Below are positions 36,614-47,100 of a stretch of 64,000 bases of DNA, in pieces. Each line of letters begins with the position of its first letter. Within the stretch, counting starts at the first letter, position 1. Origin of the DNA: Lachnospiraceae bacterium (GTDB taxonomy: Bacteria > Bacillota > Clostridia > Lachnospirales > Lachnospiraceae); contig JAISSU010000029.1 of the NCBI GenBank assembly GCA_031272985.1, positions 62,001 through 126,000 of the forward strand, read 5' to 3'. The position numbers and the translations under genes were made by a program. Below the pieces are notes generated by a model that did no database searches, had not been told where the DNA came from, and worked only from the letters and a program-made list of their open reading frames with translations.

Positions 36614-36645
36614 CCGAAAATTTTTACGAATATTTTCGGTTTTTT
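36614..36645 (+). terminator. Intrinsic terminator-like hairpin in the divergent region
   Basis: CCGAAAAT (36614-36621) pairs with ATTTTCGG (36632-36639), followed by six T. It points rightward but no gene precedes it on this strand, so it may end a short untranslated transcript starting near 36528. Confidence 0.5.
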
Positions 36646-36744
36646 GAGTAAAATATTTCAATAGGATTTTGAACAATTTAAAAGGAATAATATTGTCTAA
36701 TTTGCACAATAAAATAGTCGTGAAGATACAAATAAAATTATATC

Positions 36745-36800
36745 TTGACAGTTAATTGGCGATTTGATATATTCTATTTATATTAACGCAAACGTTTACA
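36745..36800 (+). promoter_or_regulatory. Promoter with LacI/CcpA-type operator site 2, upstream of the ABC transporter
   Basis: TTGACA (36745-36750), a 17-bp spacer and TATATT (36768-36773). The operator CGCAAACGTTTACA follows at 36787-36800, at about +7 to +20, a classic repression (road-block) position. The start codon is at 36885, leaving a leader of about 100 bases. Confidence 0.7.
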
Positions 36801-36884
36801 AGCCCTATTTTTCTTCTCAGATTCGCTTACTTGGAATGGTTTGTAAAGACGTAATATAAAGAAGTACAAGACGGGAGTGAGAGT

Positions 36885-38726
36885 ATGTCAAAACAAAAAA
36901 AAGAAGGACCGCGAAGAAAACCTTTGACCAAAGTTCGTTTAAAGAATTACGTGCTTAATGTGTTAGGGAATCCGTTCAATGTAATCGTATTTTTCAGTTT
37001 GATTATGTTGTTCTGTTTGATAGTGATCCCGGTTCTGACGATGCTGCAAACCACATTTGTAGTTGCGAAGGCGGAGCTTCGCAGCATACCGGGAGCACAG
37101 CTCGGTGATTATACGCTGTTTTACTGGAAGTACCTATTAGCGAGCCCGCTTACGAAATCCATTCTGTGGCAGCCGTTTCTGCATTCATTGATTATCGGCT
37201 TTTTCGTTACCGTTATCGCCATTCCTTTAGGCGCTGTTCTTGCATGGCTTATGATTCGTTCGGATATACCCGGGAAGAAATTATTGAGCCTGCTCATTAT
37301 TGTACCTTATATGATTCCTTCATGGTGCAAGGCGCTGTCGTGGTTGGCTGTCTTTCGAAACGCCACCTCGGGCAGTAAGGGACTGCTCACGGGACTGGGG
37401 ATACCCATACCCGACTGGATGGCTTACGGGCCATTTGCCATCATAGCCGTTATGGTTATGCACTATTATGCCTTCTCTTATATAATGGTGTCGGGGTCGT
37501 TGCGCTCGATTAATTCAGAGCTTGAGGAGATGGGAGAGATTCAGGGTGCGAATAAAGTCCAGATCTTAAGAAAAATTACTTTCCCATTGGTGTTGCCGGC
37601 TATTTTATCTGCAGCCATCATGACCATTTCAAAATCCATTGGGTCATACGGTGTGGCGGCGAACCTTGGCAATCGTATCAGTTATTATGTTCTTGCCACG
37701 CGTATGAAAGAGTTCATAAATGACAGCCCGAAGGGCGTCGGCTACGCAATGAGTCTTCTTATGATTCTATTAGCCTGCGGGACGATATTTGCGAATCAAA
37801 AAATGGTCGGTGTCCGAAAATCTTACGCTACTATTGGCGGTAAGGGGACGAGGAGTAATCTTATTAAAATAGGAAAGGCAAAATACGGTCTTCTGGTATT
37901 TATCGCAGGTTTCCTTGTAATAGCTATGGTCATGCCTACATTTGTATTGGTCATGGAGAGTTTCCAGATATACACAGGCGGCGGTTATGGGCTTTCTAAT
38001 CTATCGCTTTATGCCTGGATTGGTTCACTCGATAAGGCACCGCTGGAAGCCTATGCTTATAATGGTATATTTAAGAACTCGGAGTTTATAAGAGCCTTGC
38101 TTAATACAATAAAACTCTCGATTATCGCATCCATACTTACCGCGTTTTCAGGCCAGTTCTTAGGATACATTTCCACCAGAGGACGCGGGAAATGGTACGG
38201 TACTTTAGTAGAGCAATTGGTATTCATCCCTTATCTGATGCCTGCGGTGGCTTTTGCGGCTATATATTTTGCGATGTTCTCCCAAAAGCGTCTGGGAGGC
38301 CTTATCCCTTCATTATACGGGACATTCGCTCTGATACTTTTGGTCTCTGTGGTGAAGCACTTCCCATTTGCGAGTCGTTCGGGGACAGCTAATATGCTAC
38401 AGATTTCTACGGAGCTTGAGGAAGCCGCGGAGATAGCGGGAGCGAGCTTCTGGCGCCGAATCGGAAAGATAGTTATTCCGCTTGCAAAAAATGGCTTTGT
38501 TTCGGGATTTATGCTTGTGTTCATCAGTATCGCAAAGGAACTGGATTTGATTGCCATCCTGATGACGCCGCGAAATTACACACTGTCATATCTGGCGTTT
38601 GAATATTCAAAGAGTCTGATGCCGCAGTGCGCGGATGCTATAGCTATAGTTATGTTGTTGTTTATACTACTCTGTTACAGGATAGCTAATAGATTCGGTG
38701 CAGATATCAGTAAGAGTTGGGGTTAA
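36885..38726 (+). CDS. ABC transporter permease, fused two-domain FbpB-like
   Basis: Membrane component of a type I importer, 613 residues. Two homologous permease halves are fused. EAA loops are EEMGEIQGANKVQILRKITFP near residue 220 and LEEAAEIAGASFWRRIGKIVIP near residue 520, which dock the ATPase. About 12 TM segments are expected. The fused architecture is typical of Fe3+ (FbpB/SfuB), 2-aminoethylphosphonate and hexose-phosphate (AfuB) systems. The ATPase gene follows directly, its start 12 bases after this stop. Substrate is not determined. Confidence 0.88.
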   Translation: MSKQKKEGPRRKPLTKVRLKNYVLNVLGNPFNVIVFFSLIMLFCLIVIPVLTMLQTTFVVAKAELRSIPGAQLGDYTLFYWKYLLASPLTKSILWQPFLHSLIIGFFVTVIAIPLGAVLAWLMIRSDIPGKKLLSLLIIVPYMIPSWCKALSWLAVFRNATSGSKGLLTGLGIPIPDWMAYGPFAIIAVMVMHYYAFSYIMVSGSLRSINSELEEMGEIQGANKVQILRKITFPLVLPAILSAAIMTISKSIGSYGVAANLGNRISYYVLATRMKEFINDSPKGVGYAMSLLMILLACGTIFANQKMVGVRKSYATIGGKGTRSNLIKIGKAKYGLLVFIAGFLVIAMVMPTFVLVMESFQIYTGGGYGLSNLSLYAWIGSLDKAPLEAYAYNGIFKNSEFIRALLNTIKLSIIASILTAFSGQFLGYISTRGRGKWYGTLVEQLVFIPYLMPAVAFAAIYFAMFSQKRLGGLIPSLYGTFALILLVSVVKHFPFASRSGTANMLQISTELEEAAEIAGASFWRRIGKIVIPLAKNGFVSGFMLVFISIAKELDLIAILMTPRNYTLSYLAFEYSKSLMPQCADAIAIVMLLFILLCYRIANRFGADISKSWG

Positions 38727-38737
38727 GGAGGAAACCG

Positions 38738-39886
38738 ATGAGTCGAATAGAATTAGAACACATTGACAAATATTATGGAGACAATCACGTCCTGAGAGAT
38801 ATTAATCTCACGATTGAGGACGGCGAATTCATGACGCTTTTAGGACCGTCAGGCTGCGGAAAGACGACTACGCTTCGTGTCATTTCGGGTCTGGAAGCTC
38901 CGCAGGAAGGCATCATGAAGATGGATGACCATGTGGTTATCAATGCGAATGAAGAATTTTACGAGGAACCGAGCAAACGCGGACTGAACTTAGTATTCCA
39001 GAGCTATGCGTTGTGGCCGCATATGACAGTTTTTGAGAATGTGGCATTCGGACTTCGCATAAAGAAATTCAGCCGCAAAGAAATCGAAGAAAAGGTTATG
39101 ACAGCGCTAAAGACTATGCGTATCGAGGAATATCGCGGGCGTTATCCGAATGAGCTTTCAGGAGGACAGCAGCAGAGAGTTGCGATTGCGAGAGCCATTG
39201 CCACTAATCCCAAGCTGCTGCTCCTTGATGAGCCTCTTTCGAATCTGGACGCGAGACTTCGTATAGACATGCGAGCCGAATTAAAGCGTATGCATCAGGA
39301 AACGGGCACGACCATAATTTATGTTACGCATGATCAAGTAGAGGCTATGACAATGTCTACGAGGATAGCTCTATTTAAAGAGGGCGAAATCGCTCAGATT
39401 GCCACGCCGCTCGAGATTTACACAAATCCTGTGGATCTGGTCGCAGCTGATTTCATAGGAAATCCGCGTATTAATTTCATTGACGCTACCGCGATTTATG
39501 AAAATGATACTCTTAAAGTAAAAAGTGATTTAGGTAATTATGAATTCGGAAAAGACACCATGAAAGAAGGCGAAGAATGGCCGGTAGGCACAGAATTTGC
39601 TTGTGTTTTGGGAGTCAGACCCGAAAATGTCGACATCGTTGAGCAAGACCCGGGTGTACCATTTACCGTGGAATGCTCTATATACGCGAGTCAGCCTGCG
39701 GGCAGTGAGACGATAGTGGCTCTGACAGCGGGGAAAGCCGAGTTCCTCGCCATCCAGAAGAGCATAGCGGATTACGCCATTAACCAAAAGGTGTGGGTGG
39801 TCTTAAATCCCGAGAAAATGAACGTCTTCAATAAGGATTCCGGAAGACTTATAAAGCTTGCTGCACTTAAGACCTCAAATAAATAA
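38738..39886 (+). CDS. ABC transporter ATP-binding protein (Fe3+/polyamine/sugar-type importer)
   Basis: A 382-residue ATPase partner of the fused permease. Walker A GPSGCGKT, signature LSGGQQQRVAIARA, Walker B LLLLDEPLSNLD and the H-loop YVTHDQVEAMT are intact. The C-terminal TOBE-like region (about 240-382) is present, as in MalK/FbpC/PotA proteins. The ATG at 38738 is fixed by AAGGAGG. A 111-base gap precedes the binding-protein gene. Confidence 0.92.
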   Translation: MSRIELEHIDKYYGDNHVLRDINLTIEDGEFMTLLGPSGCGKTTTLRVISGLEAPQEGIMKMDDHVVINANEEFYEEPSKRGLNLVFQSYALWPHMTVFENVAFGLRIKKFSRKEIEEKVMTALKTMRIEEYRGRYPNELSGGQQQRVAIARAIATNPKLLLLDEPLSNLDARLRIDMRAELKRMHQETGTTIIYVTHDQVEAMTMSTRIALFKEGEIAQIATPLEIYTNPVDLVAADFIGNPRINFIDATAIYENDTLKVKSDLGNYEFGKDTMKEGEEWPVGTEFACVLGVRPENVDIVEQDPGVPFTVECSIYASQPAGSETIVALTAGKAEFLAIQKSIADYAINQKVWVVLNPEKMNVFNKDSGRLIKLAALKTSNK

Positions 39887-39997
39887 ACCTATGAATCGTT
39901 TGAGAAATATATTATAATTTGATAGTTATATGACAGGAGTTTATATATACATTGATTTTAGTGTAAGGAAGCTACAGTATTAAGGAGGAAAAGTAAA

Positions 39998-41269
39998 ATG
40001 AAAAAGAAATACGTTGCGGTACTGCTTTGCGTGGTATGTTCGCTCTCCCTTCTTTGGGGATGCGGAAATAAGGGCTCAAACGGCGCTGCAGACACGGGCG
40101 GCGGTGCTGCCGATGTCGCGGATGAAGAGTCAGACGGTCCCGACTATGCGAGCATGACAATGGAAGAGCTTTATGACCTTGCAAAGCAGGAAACGGGCAC
40201 CATCACGGTATATTCCACCACTTCTTCGGCGGATATTGCCGTAAAGAAATTCAAGAAAGCCTATCCTGATCTACCGATTGAGTACATTGAGTCGGATACG
40301 AGTACGGTTGCGAATCGTATCGAGACGGAATCCGAGACAGGAAATGTTAATGCCGATGTCCTTGAGGTAAAGGATAACAGCGGTGAGATTTACAATCAGT
40401 TGGTTTTATATGATTACCTTGACATCTATCAACCAAAAGAAATCATTAAACACATTGATCCCGAGCTGTTAAAATACGGCATGCCGGTATCGGCTACATA
40501 CAGCCCCTGGTACTATAATACTTTGATGTATCCGGATGGATGCCCGATAGAGAGCTGGTGGGATATCGTTCAGGGATATGATCAGGAGACCGGAAAGTTC
40601 ACGGATCAGTTCTGGACGATTTACACAAAGGATATCACTTCGGCTTCTTACGCTGCTTTGTGGGCACAGCTCATAGTAGACGGGGATGCGATGACCGAAC
40701 AATATGAAAAGCAATACGGCGAACCGCTTAAATTTACCTATATGGATCACCTCAATAATCAGCCTGGCGTTATGGAATTCCCCGAAAATAACGGCGGTGT
40801 CGAGCTTCTTTGGAGATTTACCCAGATGAAGCAAACTGAGCTGGATGACGGCGATCAGGTGGTTTCGGCTGTTGACGAATCCTTAAATGGTCCGACCTTA
40901 GGACTTTGCTCGGGATCAAAGCTTGATAATATCAATAACGGCATGAATATCATGTGGGTCACCGGTCTTGAGCCGTACACTGCGTTCCTTGCCTGCGATT
41001 ATATCTATGTTGTTAATCAATGCGATAATCCGGCAGGCGCGAGATTGTTTGTAAACTTCGCATTAGGCGGTGATGACGGTGCGAGCGGTTGTCAGGATGC
41101 CTACAATGGTATCGGAAAATGGTCTATCCGTGATGACGTTGTCTTCGATAAGACACCTTACACAGCCGAGGAAGTAAATCTTAAAGCTCCTGACTTTGAT
41201 GAGATTTACGGATACTATCCCAATGTTAAGGCATACTGGATTTACTGGAGAGATCAAGCTCCGAAATAA
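39998..41269 (+). CDS. ABC transporter substrate-binding lipoprotein
   Basis: A 423-residue periplasmic-binding-protein-like lipoprotein with signal peptide ending LLWGCGN. An acidic Gly/Ala/Asp linker follows, then the sequence TITVYSTTSSADIAVKKFKKAYP typical of Fe3+-type solute-binding domains. The protein is Trp/Tyr-rich (SPWYYNTLMYP). It has no obvious pair of Tyr ligands at the usual Fe3+-site position that I can place with confidence, so iron, 2-AEP, polyamine and hexose phosphate stay open. AAGGAGG precedes the ATG. It completes the ABC operon controlled by the operator at 36787. Confidence 0.88.
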   Translation: MKKKYVAVLLCVVCSLSLLWGCGNKGSNGAADTGGGAADVADEESDGPDYASMTMEELYDLAKQETGTITVYSTTSSADIAVKKFKKAYPDLPIEYIESDTSTVANRIETESETGNVNADVLEVKDNSGEIYNQLVLYDYLDIYQPKEIIKHIDPELLKYGMPVSATYSPWYYNTLMYPDGCPIESWWDIVQGYDQETGKFTDQFWTIYTKDITSASYAALWAQLIVDGDAMTEQYEKQYGEPLKFTYMDHLNNQPGVMEFPENNGGVELLWRFTQMKQTELDDGDQVVSAVDESLNGPTLGLCSGSKLDNINNGMNIMWVTGLEPYTAFLACDYIYVVNQCDNPAGARLFVNFALGGDDGASGCQDAYNGIGKWSIRDDVVFDKTPYTAEEVNLKAPDFDEIYGYYPNVKAYWIYWRDQAPK

Positions 41270-41304
41270 GGTCTAATAGAAATTGTTGATTTATTGAGGT
41301 AAAG

Positions 41305-41844
41305 ATGGATAAAAAAACGGCTAAAAAAGCAGAACCAAGCGTCTGGAGAAAAAGGCTTGACAGATTTTGGGTAACATTGTTCCTCACACCTGAGGGACGC
41401 CCTAAAAGCGCGATGTTGATGTATGCTTTTTGCCTATGCTTTGTGCTATTTGCTTTATATGGTCTGTCATATTATTTTCTGATTGACGGACTGGAGTACC
41501 TTCTAAAGAGTATAAACGCAGTGTGGTTTAAAAACGCCTTAATGACACTGCTTCCGGGTCTAATCGGGACTGCCGTTTGTCTTTTGTTCTGGTTTCTGAC
41601 AAAGGACAAACGCATCCTGCCGGTAGCCTATGTATGGCTCGGAATTTTGTCGATTTTGAGCCTGGCGGGCATGTACTTTGTCTGTCTTGACGATTTGGAG
41701 GTATTCAGGATTTTCTGGTACTTTTTTGTAAGGCTAGTACCGGTGGGCCTTATAAGCGGGATTGTTTGTACTCAGATTATTTACCGAAAGTGGAAGCTTA
41801 AGGAAGACCAAAATGATAAAGCACTTGGAAAACTAAGCGACTAA
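41305..41844 (+). CDS. Membrane protein of unknown function in the ABC operon
   Basis: A 179-residue protein with four or five predicted TM segments (about 33-55, 75-95, 107-127, 135-160) and a charged C-terminus. The N-terminus is basic (KKTAKKAEPSVWRKR). It follows the binding-protein gene after 35 bases and precedes the beta-lactamase-fold hydrolase. It may be an accessory to the transporter or unrelated. I do not recognise the family. Confidence 0.7.
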   Translation: MDKKTAKKAEPSVWRKRLDRFWVTLFLTPEGRPKSAMLMYAFCLCFVLFALYGLSYYFLIDGLEYLLKSINAVWFKNALMTLLPGLIGTAVCLLFWFLTKDKRILPVAYVWLGILSILSLAGMYFVCLDDLEVFRIFWYFFVRLVPVGLISGIVCTQIIYRKWKLKEDQNDKALGKLSD

Positions 41845-41907
41845 ATGCCCGACAGACATAATAGGCATCATTATCGGATATTACAGGTAAAGGAATTAAG
41901 ATTAAGC

Positions 41908-42861
41908 ATGTTATTAATTGACATTATAAATGTCGGCGACGGTGATGCAATACTCTTAAGGGAGAAAAGAGCCGGAAAGCCTGACTATGTGCTACTCGTT
42001 GACAGCGGTCGCCCGCATGTGGAGTATATCAAAGGCTCAAAGAGGAAGACCGCACTACTATACTTAAAAACGCTTGGTGTTGACCACATTGATACATTGC
42101 TGATTAGTCATTTGCACTTTGACCATTTCGGCGGAGTGCTGGGTATCTTAAGGCACATCCCCATATATGTTCTGGAGGCAGGATATTTACCGCCTAAGAC
42201 TGCAATGTGGGTGGAAAGACCCGATACTTTGGTTAAAAGCCCGATCAGTATGTGTGACGCATTGAATTTATTTAACGATACCATAAGGATAGCTGATACG
42301 CTCGGAACAGACTGCATTAAAGCTCCTGAAGGAAAACGGATGCTTACCGAAAATCTCGGGATAGAGATTTTTTATCCGGATAACGAGCTAATGGATAGGC
42401 AAAGACTGATTTTCGACGGACTGTACCATAGGGAGAAATTCAGCGAGGAGCTATTAAGCGCGATATCAAAAGATAGGAATTGCTCGAGTATCGTTGCGAG
42501 AGTGGAATACGCGGGCGCAAGCATTTTACTCACCGGTGATTCATACGGAGTTTACTGGGAGGACAGGGGATATGAGCATTGCGACATATTAAAAGTCCCA
42601 CACCATGGCGATCCGAAATCAATTACCGAAAAGGCCGTAAAATCGGTTTCTCCAAAGTACGCGGTCATCAGTTGCCAGAATGATTCACCGGCTAAGAAAG
42701 ACAGACCTTCAGAGGCTGCGATGGACATACTCTTTGACAATGTTGAAAACGTGGTATGCACCGAGAATCCCGATGTAAAGCGCCTTAAAGCTGCTGCTTA
42801 TGACGCTGTATGCTTTGAAATAAGTGACGACGGAGAGATAACATATCTCTTGAAAGCATGA
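41908..42861 (+). CDS. ComEC/Rec2-like metallo-beta-lactamase-fold hydrolase
   Basis: A 317-residue (from 41908) stand-alone metallo-hydrolase resembling the C-terminal domain of ComEC. Visible motifs: His68-x-His70-x-Asp72-His73 (HLHFDHFGG), LLTGDSY, and KVPHHGD. The frame opens at ATG 41845, directly after the preceding stop; the domain begins at Met 41908, and neither site has a strong ribosome sequence, so the start is uncertain by 21 codons. No membrane domains or competence genes are present. Substrate may be a nucleic acid or phosphodiester; this is inferred from family. Confidence 0.82.
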   Translation: MLLIDIINVGDGDAILLREKRAGKPDYVLLVDSGRPHVEYIKGSKRKTALLYLKTLGVDHIDTLLISHLHFDHFGGVLGILRHIPIYVLEAGYLPPKTAMWVERPDTLVKSPISMCDALNLFNDTIRIADTLGTDCIKAPEGKRMLTENLGIEIFYPDNELMDRQRLIFDGLYHREKFSEELLSAISKDRNCSSIVARVEYAGASILLTGDSYGVYWEDRGYEHCDILKVPHHGDPKSITEKAVKSVSPKYAVISCQNDSPAKKDRPSEAAMDILFDNVENVVCTENPDVKRLKAAAYDAVCFEISDDGEITYLLKA

Positions 42862-42983
42862 AATAATGAAATACAGAAATACCGATAAAGCACTGTTACA
42901 CTAATCATAACCCCCACCAAAAGCTTTCGTGGAGGCTTGATATAGAAATTTTACCCAAAACAATAATAGGGAGGAAACATGTC

Positions 42984-43982
42984 ATGAAAAAGAAACTGAT
43001 TGCTGTATTATTAGTAGCATCGCTGGTTTTCGTTATGATGGCTTGTGGTACAAAAGAAACACCCGCCGCCGAAGACAAAACCGAGGAAACTGCCGAAGAA
43101 CCGGAGACTGAGGAGCCTGAAGAAGTTGCAGAAGAAACCACTGAGCCTGCAGCTGAGACTTACGTACCTCTGGCAATTGATTTTAAGAACAAAACAGGAA
43201 AGTCGATTTCAGGTCTTTATCTCTATCCCACCGGAGCCGCTGAAAAAGGCAATAGCATTTGCCCCGCAGAGTGGATCGATCAGGATAACGACCCCAATGA
43301 AGAATTTTATGAGCTCTTCACCTACATCGTACGTCCGGTAGCGGATTCATACGAGATCTATGTAGAATTCGCAGATGGCACAAATGCCACATGGGAAGGA
43401 CTTACCGTAGCCAATCACGACAAATTCTCGTTAAAGAATGGTCCCGACCCCTCCACATGGGAGCAAGAGCCAGCTGATGAAGAGGATTGGGAAGAAATGG
43501 ATGCAGTTGTAGCCGAAGGAAAAACCACCGATAATTACTATCCGGGATATGAAATCTTAGGTCTTGAACTAAAGAATAAAACCGGCAAAGACGTTACCGA
43601 GTACTATTTCTCGGAAGCAGGTTCGACCACTCAGTACAATAACATGGTACCCTGCCTCGTTGACGAAGACGGAAATAATATCGAAAAATGGGTAGCCGGC
43701 AAAGGCGGACTCTATGCATTCGGATTCTTCATTCGTCCTACAGCTGATTCCTATACCGTTAATCTCGTATTTGATGATGGTGAGACACTTGAAATCACAG
43801 ATATCGATCTTTTGAAACCCAATGGAGATGGCTTCTTAAGTAATGAGATTTCAATGAAAGATGCAGTGGATCCCGACCTTACCGAAGTATCCTATGATGA
43901 CGGCGATCCGGAGCCCTTACAGTACATAAAGGACGCTATTGCCGCAGGTATTCCGCTGGATAAATGGTATCCGACGTACTAG
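42984..43982 (+). CDS. Lipoprotein with two repeated domains
   Basis: A 332-residue putative lipoprotein. The signal peptide ends VMMACGT, then a Glu/Pro/Thr-rich linker (about 25-60). Two homologous domains follow: one has DFKNKTGKSISGLYLYP and RPVADSYEIYVEFADG, and the other has ELKNKTGKDVTEYYFSEAG and RPTADSYTVNLVFDDG. Each pair contains the shared pattern (L/F)KNKTGK..., IRP-x-ADSY. The protein ends with IPLDKWYPTY. AGGGAGGAA lies upstream of the ATG. Expected to be anchored on the outer face of the membrane. Function is unknown. Confidence 0.85.
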   Translation: MKKKLIAVLLVASLVFVMMACGTKETPAAEDKTEETAEEPETEEPEEVAEETTEPAAETYVPLAIDFKNKTGKSISGLYLYPTGAAEKGNSICPAEWIDQDNDPNEEFYELFTYIVRPVADSYEIYVEFADGTNATWEGLTVANHDKFSLKNGPDPSTWEQEPADEEDWEEMDAVVAEGKTTDNYYPGYEILGLELKNKTGKDVTEYYFSEAGSTTQYNNMVPCLVDEDGNNIEKWVAGKGGLYAFGFFIRPTADSYTVNLVFDDGETLEITDIDLLKPNGDGFLSNEISMKDAVDPDLTEVSYDDGDPEPLQYIKDAIAAGIPLDKWYPTY

Positions 43983-44035
43983 AAAAGATTTTAATTAATT
44001 TAAGCCGGTGACAGCCGGAAGAAACAGCAGATAGG

Positions 44036-44062
44036 GAGGATGCGGCTGTCCGTATCCTCTTT
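44036..44062 (+). terminator. Intrinsic terminator after the two-domain lipoprotein
   Basis: GAGGATGCGG (44036-44045) pairs with CCGTATCCTC (44050-44059) around a four-base loop, followed by TTTG. Confidence 0.6.
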
Positions 44063-44106
44063 GTGCACAAAAGAAACATCATCTAAATCAAAATGAGAGG
44101 TATAAA

Positions 44107-47100
44107 ATGAAAAATTTTAAGAAAGCAGCGGCTTTATTTATAGCCTTTGCATTGGTTATAACCTCGAGCTTTGTGTTTGTAAACCTACCTGTAAAGGCCG
44201 ATGGCAATTGGTGGGAAGAAGACACATGGGAAAAGGAAAAGCTCGTGGAATTGGGCGCTGAAATACCCACATATAATAAATCAGCCGATCAGTATGAGAT
44301 ATCTACACCCGAGCAGCTCCTATACTTAAGCGGAGCCTGGAGTAATGATGATACCAATAGCGACGGGGCACCTGATGCACCTTGTGACGGGAAATATGTT
44401 TTGACTGCGGACTTGGATATGTCAAATCTTATGAAGAGCATAGGGCAGGCACTCACCAAAGCCTCAGGGAAGACGACTGAAGGTTACATGCCCCCGATAG
44501 CGACAGAGACATCCGAGACACCCGAAAAAGGAGGCGTACGCTGTGCGTTTTTCGGAGATTTCGACGGACAGGGACATACTATCAGCAATATAGTAATAAA
44601 GCGTTTTAACAATAAATACGCCGGTCTTTTCGGAAATATCGGCTATGATTATGGCGTGGGTTCATTAAAGAATCTTGCACTTGTCAATATCAAAGTAGAG
44701 TGCGTTGCCTCCGCAGGCCTCCTTGTAGGCGGTCTTTACGGGGACGTGGACAATGTCGTGGTAATAGGCTCATTGGATTTGCAGGAGAAAACCGCGGGCG
44801 GTCTCGCCGGGAAAATTAAGAAAAATGAAAATGGTAACCTCGGAACCGCCAGAAACTGCTTTGTTTATTGCGATACGGTAGTACATGGTCAGGGCAGTGA
44901 GAATGGTGCCGCAGGCGGTATTACAGCAGCCAATTCCGACGGCGGGCGAGTATACAATTGCATTGCCTTAGGCAGTATCACCGTAGAGGGTGAAGGCGCA
45001 GATGCCGTGGGCGGTATCAGCGGAGCTTTAAAAGCGAGTGAAGCATTGCAGGGCAGTATCGTTGCGCTTCGTAAAATAGCTGTAGAAGATGGTATTAATA
45101 TTGGGCTTTTGGCAGGTGATTATTCCGGTGAAACCGGAGCGCACTTAGGCTCTGATTACGTCTGGGAAGGGACTACCATGACCGGACTCGTAGCTCCCGC
45201 GCACCCGGCTGCAGCGGCGTTTGCCTCGATTGACGCAGCGTCCCTACAATCAAAGAGCTTCTACGCAAACGGAATCGGTTGGGATATGACAGATGCCTGG
45301 AATTGGGTCGGAGCTGACGAAGGGGGTTATCCTCTTCCCGCACCTTTTGGAACTTCAGAGGTGGTCACTAATGCTATAGGTAATAAAATCGCCGAGGATT
45401 TGGTTGTTACCGAACCCGTTCTTCGTCCTTCGGAGCCCATGACGACCACGGGATATATCGGTGAGCCATGCGAAATAGCGGCTACTCTCACACTTCCCGA
45501 GGGTGTTTCAGCCGAAAAGGTCACACTTTTCTATGGCAGCGATAAGGATGGAGCGTCATTTAAAGATTCCGTTGAATTAAAACTTTCAGGAGATGGACTT
45601 TACAAAGGAGATTTCCCGAAAACTGATTCGGAGAGTAATTGGTATTACTACCTTTCAGCGACCGTGGGAGGAAAAGAAATCACATTCCCGAGCGACGTAA
45701 AGCAGTGCATACCCTTACAGATTGTACCTGTTACAATAATTCGCTCACCTAAGCATATTACGGTAAGCCCGGGTGAGACTTATGATAAAATCGGCATCAA
45801 TTGGATAACCGACGAAGAAGGTTTAGATGCGATTGTTCGTTACCGCGAAGCCGGAACTTCCGATTGGACTGAAGTTAATGTAGAAGATATTACGCCTACC
45901 GATTTAAGCGGAGCCTATGTCTTTACGACCTATGCCGTTACGCTTTCGGGACTTAAACCAAAGACTGCTTATGAATATCAGGCAGTCACCGACAGCGAGG
46001 GAGAGCTATTTGAATCTTCAGTGGCCTCATTTACGACATTGCCGGATACTAATGAATTTAATTTCATAGCGGTTTCTGATTTGCAGTCTACGAATGCAGA
46101 GGGTTATCTGCCCTTCCTTAACGCACAGAATGCGTTTATTAAAAACACCTTGGGAGGGACGGATTTTTATCTCAATCTCGGCGATTTAACTGAAGGCGGG
46201 TCTATTCCGGAGTGGCAGTATATGTTTGACACTTTAAGCGAGAGCTACGCCAATACAATCACAGCTTTCACCGCAGGTAATCACGAGAACAAACAGGACC
46301 TTTTGTACTCGCTGTTTAAGGGACACACAAATCAGCCGGGTACAATGGATGAGGAATCCATAGGTGATACGACAGCGAGCTTTGTTGTGGGTGATGTTTG
46401 CTTTGTAATCCTGAATACAGATCCCTATTCGGGAAAAGAAGGCGCTGATACACTCGCCGATAAGCGCGCATTCTACGAAGCTCAAAAAGAATGGGCAAAG
46501 AGCGTTTTTGAGGCTTCAGGGTGCAAGTGGCGTATTATAGGAGCGCATGCAGGATTAGTCCAAGACGATTTGGAAGCGACCGAATTTATCGAGAAAATGT
46601 GCGATGAACTGGATGTTGATTTGTATTTCAATGGTCATATTCATGATTACTACAGAATAACCGCCAGAGACGGCGCACATGCTGCCACCGGAGAGGGCAC
46701 GACCTATATTACCACGAGCCCAATGGGGAGAAAATTCGATGATTTCGTCGAAGGTCAAGTCCCCGATGATTTCATAGACTTCCAGACAGGCGGAGTAAAG
46801 GACCGCCGCCAGTATTTCACTTATGTATCAGTCAGCGATACCGGAATATCGGTCAAATCATATCAGCTTAGCGAAGCGGGAGATGATACGTTAGAGGAGA
46901 CCTTTAATGATTTCACGGAAATCGACGGAATAGAACTAACTGAAAGCCTTTCTGTAAAGAACGGGACATATGTTGCCGGCACAGGAAATAAAACAACCAC
47001 CGTCCAATCAGGCGGCACTGTTGCGGTAGCGTATTGGTACATAGGCGGCGCCGTGGTATTAATCGCGGCAGTAGCAATAATAATCGTCGTGGTTCAGAAG

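Noticed and set aside
36107..36664. Plus-strand open frame of 185 codons
   Set aside because: Mostly antisense to the Gly/Ser-rich start of the C11 peptidase; no ribosome site and low-complexity Pro/Leu product.
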